Positions 1-6,087 are shown, counted from the first letter of the stretch. The stretch: DNA of 8,133 nt from CAYLHQ01 sp964628935 (GCA_964628935.1 CAZVOE010000146.1:1-8133), one strand, 5' to 3'. Notes: generated from the sequence alone by a model not told the origin. Made by a program: numbers and translations.

Positions 1-2
1 AT

Positions 3-818
3 CGGCGCCTGTGCTACGAAGTCGCGTTCGCGTCGGGCCTGCGGGCCGGGGAACTGCGGGCCCTTCGGGTCCGGCACCTCGATCGCGAGGCCTCCGGCCT
101 CCGTCTCGAAGCGTCGTGGACCAAGAACCGCCGGCCAGGGTTCCAGCCCCTGCCAGCGTGGCTCGTCGATCGGCTGGCCGACGCCGGCCACGGGAAGACG
201 CCTGGCGAGCCGTTGCTCTACGTGCCGACGCATCCGGCGCGGGATCTCGAAGAGGACTTGAAGCGTGCCGGCATCCCGAAGCTCACGGCGGAAGGAAAGG
301 TGGACTTCCACGCCTGCCGCGTCGCCTTTGTCACCTGGGTCCTCGAAGCCGGGGCGACCGTGAAAGAAGCGCAGGCGTTGGCGCGGCACGCCACGCCCGA
401 GCTGACGATGAACACCTACGCCCGGACGCGCGAGGACAGGCTCGCGGCGGTCGCGGAGGCAGTCGGCCGCAACCTCCGGAACGTAACAGGAGCACAACAG
501 ACAAGGGTGCCCGCCGTAAGTTGCGCGAGCGAAAGAAGTTGGGTGGTGGAGGCGGCGGGAATCGAACCCGCGTCCGAAAAGGTTCGTACGGAAGCCTCTA
601 CACGCTTAGCCGTCTGGTCTTTTTATCTCGCCGCGCTCCCGCTCAGCGGCAAATGGGAGCGAGGCCAGCCTCTCATTCTCGCCCGGCCGCCAGAGGCGTC
701 GCGGCCGGACCAGCCCGGATTTGCAGCGCCTCGTCACGGCGTCTCGGGCGGGACTCCGTGGGAGACGTCGCGGTCAATTAAGCCGCGAGGGCGTAGTTGG
801 TGTTGCCAGCTACTTTAG
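3..818 (+). CDS. Tyrosine recombinase (phage-type integrase), C-terminal part, 5' end outside the window
   Basis: This is the catalytic domain of a site-specific tyrosine recombinase, the kind that inserts and excises phages and genomic islands. The frame is open from base 3. The catalytic set is complete: Arg in SGLRAGELR (42-44), Lys in WTKNRR (123-125), HxxR as HACR (His 309-311, Arg 318-320), His in ARHATPEL (387-389) and the nucleophile Tyr in MNTYAR (417-419). The N-terminal DNA-binding domain lies to the left of the window. Family members normally end 20-40 residues after the Tyr, near 480-540. Here no in-frame stop occurs until 816-818, so the last ~90 codons are antisense to ssrA and read as low-quality protein (WVVEAAGIEPAS). 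The real C-terminus is therefore uncertain. Position against the 3' end of ssrA suggests it is the integrase of an ssrA-targeted island. The family call is firm; the 3' boundary is not. Confidence 0.85.
   Translation, partial: RRLCYEVAFASGLRAGELRALRVRHLDREASGLRLEASWTKNRRPGFQPLPAWLVDRLADAGHGKTPGEPLLYVPTHPARDLEEDLKRAGIPKLTAEGKVDFHACRVAFVTWVLEAGATVKEAQALARHATPELTMNTYARTREDRLAAVAEAVGRNLRNVTGAQQTRVPAVSCASERSWVVEAAGIEPASEKVRTEASTRLAVWSFYLAALPLSGKWERGQPLILARPPEASRPDQPGFAAPRHGVSGGTPWETSRSIKPRGRSWCCQLL
544..580. other. Putative island attachment site in the ssrA 3' end
   Basis: Many islands and prophages integrate into the T-arm and 3' acceptor part of ssrA, leaving the gene intact and placing their integrase next to it. 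Here a tyrosine recombinase with all catalytic residues ends right at this segment. The second att copy would lie left of the window and is not visible, so the exact core cannot be set. This is inferred from position and family habit only. Confidence 0.4.
778..807 (-). other. tmRNA tag-peptide reading frame (GNTNYALAA)
   Basis: The resume codon is GGC at 805-807, followed by eight codons and TAA (778-780). With the alanine brought by the charged tmRNA, the tag added to stalled proteins would be A-GNTNYALAA. The ALAA end is the standard degron read by ClpXP and related proteases. The resume codon is Gly rather than the more familiar GCA Ala, and it is preceded by TAGCT where E. coli has TAGTC. 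Confidence 0.9.
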
Positions 819-918
819 GTTCACCGGATTTACGAGGAGGTGACCCTCGGCGTGCGACTCCCGCCTCTTCCTTTCCGTCGAAACCAAGTTCGCCCCCATG
901 ACGAACCGTGCCGCCGTC

Positions 919-947
919 ATGGTGCGTCGGAGGGGCCGGGCCGTCAA
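919..947 (-). promoter_or_regulatory. Candidate sigma-70 promoter of ssrA
   Basis: On the minus strand, TTGACG (947-942, five of six matches to the -35 consensus) is followed after 17 bases by CACCAT (924-919, a weak -10 that keeps the A2, A5 and T6 positions). Transcription would start near 912, leaving a leader of about 15 nt before the mature 5' end at 897; RNase P normally removes such a leader from pre-tmRNA. The -10 is weak, so this is tentative. Confidence 0.4.
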
Positions 948-954
948 GTCGCGA

Positions 955-982
955 GGACGGCGCCGTCCCGCCGGGAGGACGG
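955..982. repeat. Cluster of GGACGG inverted repeats, candidate regulator-binding site
   Basis: GGACGGCGCCGTCC at 955-968 is a perfect 14-bp palindrome. A further GGACGG at 977-982 forms a second inverted repeat with the CCGTCC at 963-968, giving three alternating half-sites. The cluster lies about 65-95 bp upstream of the start predicted for the sigma-54 promoter at 1021-1037, the usual range for enhancer-binding activators. It also sits just upstream of the ssrA promoter. The symmetry is visible; the binding role is inferred, and short palindromes are not rare in GC-rich DNA. Confidence 0.4.
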
Positions 983-1020
983 TTCCGCGCGGGCGCGGCG
1001 GGGAATCCGCACGATTCGCG

Positions 1021-1037
1021 CTGGCACCGGCGTTGCT
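1021..1037 (+). promoter_or_regulatory. Sigma-54 (RpoN) -24/-12 promoter
   Basis: The sequence CTGGCACCGGCGTTGCT matches the sigma-54 consensus YTGGCACGRNNNTTGCW at every defined position except one (C at 1028 where G is preferred). The invariant GG (1023-1024) and GC (1035-1036) are separated by exactly ten bases. Transcription would start near 1048, giving a leader of about 29 nt that contains the GAGGAGG ribosome site at 1065-1071 of the next gene. If real, the 1077-3853 operon depends on RpoN and an AAA+ activator. Confidence 0.6.
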
Positions 1038-1076
1038 GCATCCTGTCGGGGGGGAGACTGAATCGAGGAGGCAGCG

Positions 1077-1673
1077 ATGCGCATGAGAACGTTCGGAATC
1101 GCCCTCGCCCTCGCGGCCGCCGTGCCGGCCCTCGCCGAGCGCGGCGTCAGCGAACGCTACGCCTTCGAGACCTACCGGGAGCGGGTCGGGCCGGTCACCG
1201 TCGTGGTCGACAGCTACCCGGCGTCGCTCCGGGCCGAAGCCGACTACATCCCGCTGCACGTGGCGGTCGGCTTGAAGAGCGGCGCGCCCGACGTCACCGT
1301 GACCCGGGAGACCTTCACCCTGATCGACTCCCGAGGGAACCGCGTCCCCGCCGCGGGGCCGATCGAGATCCGGGAGAACTACGGGATGGTCGCCTTCGAC
1401 GCCTCCCTCATGCGGATCCGCCCGCTCGTGGTCGGACAGCAGTTCACCGGGAGCCTCCCGCTTCGGTCGAATTTCTACCCCGACTCGAGGGGGATCGGCG
1501 TCGTCCAGGACGCCGTCCACCTCGGCCCCTACACCTGGTTCCACGACGTCTTCTACTTTCCCCGCCCGTCCGCGGGGCTCGACGGCGTGCTCCGCCTCCG
1601 CCTCGAGGGAGGCGGGCTCGAAGAGCCGATCGAGGTGAAGTTCCGGGTGCTCGAGCAGAAGCCGGGCGCGTAG
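1077..1673 (+). CDS. Small exported protein of unknown function
   Basis: The 198-residue product starts with a clear Sec signal peptide: MRMR, a hydrophobic stretch of Ala and Leu, and a likely cleavage after VPALA (residue 20). The mature part alternates short hydrophobic and polar stretches (VTVVVDSYP, IPLHVAVGL, ETFTLIDSRGNRVP, GVLRLRLEGGG, IEVKFRVLE), as expected of a beta-sandwich or Ig-like fold. No catalytic motif, cysteine or lipobox is seen, and I do not recognise the family. The start at 1077 is supported by GAGGAGG at 1065-1071 with five bases of spacing; a second ATG at 1083 is too far. It is the first gene after the sigma-54 promoter and ends 16 bases before the next gene, so it is probably operon-leading. 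Periplasmic or surface location is inferred from the signal peptide. Confidence 0.85.
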   Translation: MRMRTFGIALALAAAVPALAERGVSERYAFETYRERVGPVTVVVDSYPASLRAEADYIPLHVAVGLKSGAPDVTVTRETFTLIDSRGNRVPAAGPIEIRENYGMVAFDASLMRIRPLVVGQQFTGSLPLRSNFYPDSRGIGVVQDAVHLGPYTWFHDVFYFPRPSAGLDGVLRLRLEGGGLEEPIEVKFRVLEQKPGA

Positions 1674-1689
1674 GCGCTACCATCCCCCC

Positions 1690-2550
1690 GTGGGGACCCT
1701 CCTCCTCTTCTTCGACGGGATCGGCGTCGGCCGCCCCGACCCCGAAACGAACCCGTTCGCGCGGCCCGGTTTCCGCCGTCTCGGCGTCCTCGGCGGAGGC
1801 CCCGCGGATGGTGCCGTCTTCCGCCCCGTTGACGCGACGCTCGGAGTTCCAGGTTTGCCGCAGTCGGCGACCGGGCAGACGACGCTCTACACCGGGGTCA
1901 ATGCGGCCGCGTTCCTCGGACGCCACCAGGTGGGTCTTCCGGGGCCGACCCTCTGGCCCCTCCTCGAGCGCGAGTCGCTCTTCCGGAAGATCGTCCAGAA
2001 GGGACGACGCCCGGTCTTCGCGAACGCCTTCCCCCGCAAGCACCTCGAAGCGCGGCGGCCGCGGTTCGGCGCGACGACCCGCATGGTGCTCGCCTCGGGA
2101 GTTCCTTTGCGGATGCTGGAAGACGAGGCGCGGGACGCCGCCCTCCCCCACGACTACACCGGGGAGTGGCCGCGCCGTCACGGCCTCTACTGCCGCGAAC
2201 GGACCGCGGACGAGGCCGCCTCCCTCCTCCGCGCGCTCCTCGACGAGCACGATCTCGTTCTCTACGAGTATTTCCTCACCGACCTCGCCGGGCATCGCGG
2301 CGCCGCCGCGGAGCGCGACCGCGAGGCGCGGCGCGCCGACTTCCTCGTCGACGGGGCGATCCGCGCGGTGGACCTCGCGCGACATGGCGTCGTCGTCGTG
2401 AGCGACCACGGGAACCTCGAGGAGTCGGACCACGACCGGCACACGCGGAACCCCGTTCCCCTTCTCGCATGGGGACAAGGGGCGGAGGCCCTCGCGGAGC
2501 GGGTCGAGACGCTTCAGGATCTCTCGCCGGCCCTCGTCGAACTCGTCTGA
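1690..2550 (+). CDS. Stand-alone metalloenzyme of the alkaline phosphatase superfamily (iPGM/phosphopentomutase-like)
   Basis: This 286-residue protein carries the metal-binding core of cofactor-independent phosphoglycerate mutases and relatives. D9 lies in FFDGIGVG. A probable nucleophile, S59, lies in QSATGQTTLYTGVNA, aligning with the S-x-x-G of iPGM; T61 or T64 are alternatives. D198 and H202 are in TDLAGH, D239-H240 in SDHGNLEE, and H251 in HTRNPVP. All expected ligands for two metals are present. The iPGM is about 510 residues, so the large phosphotransfer insertion is missing; only about 100 residues separate the halves. It may be a phosphatase, phosphomutase or other hydrolase; the substrate is unknown. 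No signal peptide is seen, so it is probably cytosolic. Start is GTG at 1690, forced because D9 is so near the N-terminus; no clear Shine-Dalgarno precedes it, so translation may be coupled to the upstream gene 16 bases away. Confidence 0.85.
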   Translation: MGTLLLFFDGIGVGRPDPETNPFARPGFRRLGVLGGGPADGAVFRPVDATLGVPGLPQSATGQTTLYTGVNAAAFLGRHQVGLPGPTLWPLLERESLFRKIVQKGRRPVFANAFPRKHLEARRPRFGATTRMVLASGVPLRMLEDEARDAALPHDYTGEWPRRHGLYCRERTADEAASLLRALLDEHDLVLYEYFLTDLAGHRGAAAERDREARRADFLVDGAIRAVDLARHGVVVVSDHGNLEESDHDRHTRNPVPLLAWGQGAEALAERVETLQDLSPALVELV

Positions 2551-2590
2551 TTCTCCCGTCGTGTACACTCCGCCGGCGCCGGAGGTCCCG

Positions 2591-3853
2591 ATGGACGTCG
2601 TTCGCGCCGCCGCCCTTCTCGTCCTCGTCGCGGCCCCCATCCTCGCCGCGGAGCCTGCGCTTCCCGGCCTCGACGCCGCCTATCCCGATCTCGAGGCGCT
2701 CTACCTGGACCTCCACCGGAACCCGGAACTCTCCCTGCGCGAACACCGCACCGCGGCGAAGCTCGCGGCGCGGCTGCGATCGATCGGTTTCGAGGTCACC
2801 GAAAAGGTCGGCGGCACGGGTGTCGTCGGGGTGCTCCGGAACGGTCCGGGGCCCACCCTCCTGGTCCGCACCGACATGGACGCCCTCCCGATCGAGGAGA
2901 GGACCGGGCTCCCGCACGCGAGCGAGACGAAGGGGGTCATGCACGCCTGCGGGCACGACGTCCACATGACCGTTTGGGCGGGAGCGGCCACCCTCCTCGC
3001 GGGGATGAAAGAGCGCTGGAAGGGCACGCTCGTCATGGTCGCGCAGCCGGCCGAGGAGATCGGGGCGGGAGCGCGGGCGATGCTCGACGACAGCCTCTAC
3101 GCGCGCTTCCCGAAGCCGGAGTTCGCGATCGCGTTCCACGCGACCGGCGAGCTTCCGGCGGGCACGATCGGGTGGAAGACCGGCCCGGTCCTCGCGAGCG
3201 CCGACTCCGTGGACGTCACGTTCCACGGGAAGGGGACCCACGGCGCGACCCCCCACCTCGGCATCGACCCGATCGCAATCGCTTCCCGGTTCGTCCTCGA
3301 CGTCCAGACGCTCGTGTCGCGGGAGAACGACCCGCTCGACCCCGCGGTCGTGACGGTCGGGTCGTTCCATGCCGGAACGAAGCACAACATCATCCCCGAC
3401 GAGGCGAAGCTGCAGTTGACCGTCCGCGCCTTCCGCCAGGAAGTCCGGGAGCGGCTCCTCGCGGGGATCGAGAGGATGGCCCGCGCCGAAGCCGCGGGAG
3501 CGGGCGCTCCCGATCCGACGATCGCCGTCAGTCAGGGAACCCGGCCCACCGCGAACGACGCCGCGCTCGCCTCTCGACTCGCCGCCGCCCTGAAGCGGTC
3601 GCTCGGCGAGGACCACACGGTCGAGTTCCCCCCCGTGATGGCGGCCGAGGACTTCAGCGAGTACGCGACGGACGGGGTGGCGACGGCGATCTTCTGGCTC
3701 GGAACGGCGAACGCGGAGGCGTCCCGAGCCGCGCGCGCGGGAGGGGCGCCGGTCCCCGGGCTCCACTCGGCGGAGTTCGCGCCCGACGTCGAAGCGACCC
3801 TCCGCACCGGCGCGACCGCGCTCGCGCTCGAGGCCCTCGAACTGCTTCGCTGA
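2591..3853 (+). CDS. Exported M20-family metal-dependent amidohydrolase
   Basis: The 420-residue protein is an M20D-type amidohydrolase, the family that hydrolyses N-acyl amino acids and related amides. Visible motifs are RTDMDALPIEE (from residue 93), the metal Cys and His in MHACGHDVH (C120, H122), catalytic and metal Glu in QPAEE (E155, E156), H183 in AFHATGELPAG, the dimerisation-domain motif THGATPHLGIDPI (216-228), GTKHNIIPDEAKL (262-274), MAAEDFSEY (350-358) and the last metal ligand H392 in LHSAEF. It starts with a signal peptide of about 20 residues (cleavage near ILAA-EP), so it acts outside the cytoplasm, perhaps on peptides or acyl-amino acids. ATG at 2591 is chosen over an upstream GTG at 2561 because GGAGGT (2581-2586) precedes it and the signal peptide begins cleanly there. 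It follows the metalloenzyme by 40 bases, in the same operon. Exact substrate is unknown. Confidence 0.92.
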   Translation: MDVVRAAALLVLVAAPILAAEPALPGLDAAYPDLEALYLDLHRNPELSLREHRTAAKLAARLRSIGFEVTEKVGGTGVVGVLRNGPGPTLLVRTDMDALPIEERTGLPHASETKGVMHACGHDVHMTVWAGAATLLAGMKERWKGTLVMVAQPAEEIGAGARAMLDDSLYARFPKPEFAIAFHATGELPAGTIGWKTGPVLASADSVDVTFHGKGTHGATPHLGIDPIAIASRFVLDVQTLVSRENDPLDPAVVTVGSFHAGTKHNIIPDEAKLQLTVRAFRQEVRERLLAGIERMARAEAAGAGAPDPTIAVSQGTRPTANDAALASRLAAALKRSLGEDHTVEFPPVMAAEDFSEYATDGVATAIFWLGTANAEASRAARAGGAPVPGLHSAEFAPDVEATLRTGATALALEALELLR

Positions 3854-5905
3854 CTACTCGTCTCCCATCTCGGACGACGCGGTCCGAGAGGCCGCGCGCG
3901 CGCGGAGGAACCGGACGCGCGCGGCCGCCTCCTCCGCTTCGTCCCCGAAGCCGGCCTCGCGGAGGTGCTCGAGACGCTCGTCGACCTTGCGGAAGTCGNN
4001 NNNNNNNNCGGGCCCGGGGCGGGCCGCCTCCACCGGTTCGGCCCGGAAGCGGGCCTCGCGGAGGGAGCCGGCGAGGAAACGCCAGATCTCGACGTCCGTC
4101 GGGTCGAGGGCGGCCGCGGTCCGCATCGCCTCGAGCGCCTCCGGGTAGCGGCGGAGCTTCCAGAGCGCGATCCCCCGGTTCCCGTGCGCCCGGGGACGGA
4201 TCGGATCGCGGGCGAGGGCGCGGTCGCACGCCGCGAGCGCTTCGGCCGGACGGTTCGACGCCAGTTCGATGACGACCAGCTCCTCCAAGATCTCGGGGTC
4301 GTCCGGGTGCCGCTCGAGGCCGGCGCGGAACTGCTCGACCGCCTCCGCGGCGCGCCCCGCCGCGAGGAGCGCCCGGCCTCGCTTGAGCGCCGCTTCCGCG
4401 TTTTCTGGATCGGCCCGGAGCACTTCCGCGTAGGCCGCGGCCGCCTCGTCGTGACGTCCCTGGTCGGCGAGCGTCTTCGCGAGCACGAGGTCCCGTTCGG
4501 GATGCTCGAACCCCTTGCGCGCCGCCTGGCGGAGCGACGCTTCGGCCGCTGCGACGAGCGCCTCGCGCTCGGGCCCCGGAGGCCAGTCGGTCGCGAGACC
4601 GAAAAGACCTCGGCCGGCGGCGTAGAACCGCTCGCCCGGCTCGAGGGCGCGGAACTGGTCCGGGACCGCCGGGACGACGTCCAGAGAAACGCGCCGCTCG
4701 CCCGGGTCGGTCGCGAGGCTCCTGCGGATCCAGTGATCGGTGAAGGACGCATGTTCCTGGTCGTGCGCTTCGGCCTTCCGCATGTGGCACCGGACGCAGT
4801 CGTCGGGCGGTTGGGTCGCCACGCGAGCCTCCCGCGGGGCGGTGCAGGCCTCTGCGGTGTGGCAGCCCGCGCACTTCGCGTTGAAGAAATCGGAGGGGCG
4901 GTCCTTGCGGTAGACGGTGACGTGGGGATTGTGGCAGGTCAAACAATCGAGCTGGCCATCGCTTTCCCGAAAACAGCGGGAGAGGAAGAGACGGTCGGCC
5001 TGCCCGCTCAATCCGAAGGCGTGCCGCGACGGTTCTCGATACGTCATCGCGACGAACGCTTCGGTGATCGGGCGCCCGGGTCGGTAGTCGTCGCGGGCAC
5101 GATCCCAGCGGTTCGCGCGCTCGGTAGCCTTGGAGTCGCCGAGGTGACACTGGTAGCAAACCTCGCTCCGCCGTGGAGGCGGCACACGCGCGGGATTGTG
5201 GATCGTGGGGTCGGCCGCCCCGGTCGGCGCCTCGTCTCCCGTTCGCCACTTCTCCACGTGGAGAGCGCCCGGGCCGTGGCAGCGCTCGCATCCGATCCCC
5301 TCGGGAACCGGGTCCTCGTAGCGGTTGGTCTCCCCCGCCCTCGAGACCATCCGTCCGTTGTGACAGAAGACGCAGCTCGAGGAGATCTCGCGTCGGAAGC
5401 CGACGTTCGTCTTCTCGAAGCCGGGGCAGGTGTCCCAGATCGCGGGCTCCGGGTACCAGCAAACCGGCATCTGGTACCAGGCGCCGTCACGGATCGTCAC
5501 GTACGAGCGACTGTGATGGTTCGAGCCGATCACCCAGTCGATTCGGCGCTCGTCGGCGTAGGTCTCGTTCCCCTGGGAGTCGACGAGAAACTGGCGCATC
5601 CAGTACGCGCCGTCGCGCTCGAACATCCGGTAATGGAGGCCCGTGCCGTCGTCGACGAAGAGGTTGTTCGAAGTGAAATCTTCGACGGCGACCGCGGGGG
5701 TCATCGGGTACGCCGAGCGGCCCATGCCGGTGTGGGCGTACGTCGAGGCGATCTCCTGGTGGCACCTCGCGCAGGCCTGCGCGCCGACGTAGGCGACGGA
5801 GGGGTCGTGGTTCGCGAGGACGGGGCCCTTCGAAGCGGGGTCGGACGCCGAGCGGCCGCAGGAGACGACGAGCAGGAGGAGCAACCCCGAAACGAACTGT
5901 TTCAT
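3854..5905 (-). CDS. Seven-haem c-type cytochrome lipoprotein with C-terminal TPR domain
   Basis: The product is about 683 residues as assembled. Residues 1-15 are a hydrophobic signal with the lipobox LVVSC (Cys16), predicting a lipid-anchored envelope protein. Seven CXXCH c-haem motifs follow: CARCH (45), CVFCH (178), CERCH (206), CYQCH (250), CLTCH (321), CAGCH (345) and CVRCH (370). The first lies in a cytochrome c554-like context. A linker (about 385-465) leads to four clear TPR units (about 467-500, 503-536, 537-570, 571-604) and a fifth started at 605. The role is probably periplasmic or surface electron transfer, or a multiheme enzyme docked to a partner through the TPRs; the substrate is unknown. 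Ten Ns (3999-4008) interrupt the fifth repeat, so the length there is not reliable, though the frame agrees on both sides. No strong Shine-Dalgarno precedes the ATG at 5905. Confidence 0.88.
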   Translation of the reverse strand: MKQFVSGLLLLLVVSCGRSASDPASKGPVLANHDPSVAYVGAQACARCHQEIASTYAHTGMGRSAYPMTPAVAVEDFTSNNLFVDDGTGLHYRMFERDGAYWMRQFLVDSQGNETYADERRIDWVIGSNHHSRSYVTIRDGAWYQMPVCWYPEPAIWDTCPGFEKTNVGFRREISSSCVFCHNGRMVSRAGETNRYEDPVPEGIGCERCHGPGALHVEKWRTGDEAPTGAADPTIHNPARVPPPRRSEVCYQCHLGDSKATERANRWDRARDDYRPGRPITEAFVAMTYREPSRHAFGLSGQADRLFLSRCFRESDGQLDCLTCHNPHVTVYRKDRPSDFFNAKCAGCHTAEACTAPREARVATQPPDDCVRCHMRKAEAHDQEHASFTDHWIRRSLATDPGERRVSLDVVPAVPDQFRALEPGERFYAAGRGLFGLATDWPPGPEREALVAAAEASLRQAARKGFEHPERDLVLAKTLADQGRHDEAAAAYAEVLRADPENAEAALKRGRALLAAGRAAEAVEQFRAGLERHPDDPEILEELVVIELASNRPAEALAACDRALARDPIRPRAHGNRGIALWKLRRYPEALEAMRTAAALDPTDVEIWRFLAGSLREARFRAEPVEAARPGPXXXXDFRKVDERLEHLREAGFGDEAEEAAARVRFLRARAASRTASSEMGDE
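3999..4008. other. Assembly gap of ten Ns inside the cytochrome-TPR gene
   Basis: Ten ambiguous bases interrupt the region coding for the fifth TPR unit. A run of exactly ten is often a placeholder, so the true missing length is unknown. Reading frames left and right agree, giving a helical, charged C-terminus ending at the stop at 3854-3856. Confidence 0.95.
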
Positions 5906-5946
5906 GTGCCGGGATCTTACGGCGAATTCCGCGACCCGGGGGCCCT

Positions 5947-5977
5947 CGCGAAAATTCGGAGAATTTCCCCGTTCGCG
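5947..5977. promoter_or_regulatory. Nested dyad upstream of the cytochrome gene
   Basis: Inner arms AAATTC (5952-5957) and GAATTT (5961-5966) flank GGA, and outer arms CGCGAA (5947-5952) and TTCGCG (5972-5977) enclose them with a six-base bulge on one side. It lies about 40-70 bases upstream of the cytochrome start and is AT-rich against a GC-rich background, so it could be an operator. No convincing -35/-10 pair was found around it. Confidence 0.3.
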
Positions 5978-6054
5978 GCAAGCCGAAAAGACCTAGTCTC
6001 ATGACATCGTCGAGCCCGCGACCCCGCGCGGCCCGACTAGGGCGGCGCGGCCCC

Positions 6055-6087
6055 CTTCCTGGAGGGGGGGAAAGGGACCCCTGGAAG
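6055..6087. terminator. GC-rich hairpin downstream of nuoN, possible terminator
   Basis: CTTCC plus AGGGG (6055-6067, with TGG bulged) pairs with CCCCT-GGAAG (6078-6087). It lies about 66 bases past the nuoN stop on the minus strand. No T-tract follows on either strand, so intrinsic termination is uncertain. The rest of 5906-6152 holds no recognisable gene or RNA. Confidence 0.3.

Larger units (their letters stand above)
544..897 (-). ncRNA. ssrA: Transfer-messenger RNA (tmRNA)
   Basis: This 354-nt one-piece tmRNA rescues stalled ribosomes with SmpB and adds a degradation tag. The 5' end (897 downward) reads GGGGGCGAACTTGGTTTCGA and pairs its first seven bases with CGCCTCC near the 3' end. 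That acceptor stem has a G3-U wobble, the alanine identity element for AlaRS. The T arm is GCGGG-TTCGATT-CCCGC, and the 3' CCA is encoded at 544-546. The 5' half contains the conserved pseudoknot-1 stretch with CGCCGAGG and CCTCGTAAA. Upstream of the resume codon is GTAGCT, then GGC AAC ACC AAC TAC GCC CTC GCG GCT TAA. The gene lies divergent to the 1077 gene and its 3' end faces the recombinase, which fits its use as an integration site. Identification is essentially certain. Confidence 0.97.

Noticed and set aside
518..541. Direct repeat of AAGTTG near the recombinase end
   Set aside because: Six bases is too short to call an integrase arm site or att core without other support.
11..781. 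256-residue plus-strand frame over the left end
   Set aside because: It is an Arg/Gly/Pro-rich shadow of the recombinase, which carries all catalytic residues in another frame, and it continues into ssrA.
778..1041. 87-residue minus-strand open frame ending in NTNYALAA
   Set aside because: The end is the tmRNA tag; the rest is ssrA 5' sequence and intergenic DNA read by chance.
2561..2590. Upstream GTG start for the amidohydrolase
   Set aside because: It would add ten residues before a clean signal peptide and has no ribosome site; ATG at 2591 has GGAGGT just upstream.
3965..6004. 679-residue plus-strand open frame opposite the cytochrome gene
   Set aside because: It is antisense to a gene with seven CXXCH motifs, a lipobox and TPRs. 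Its composition (Arg, Gly, Val rich without domains) is what the opposite strand of GC-rich coding DNA gives.
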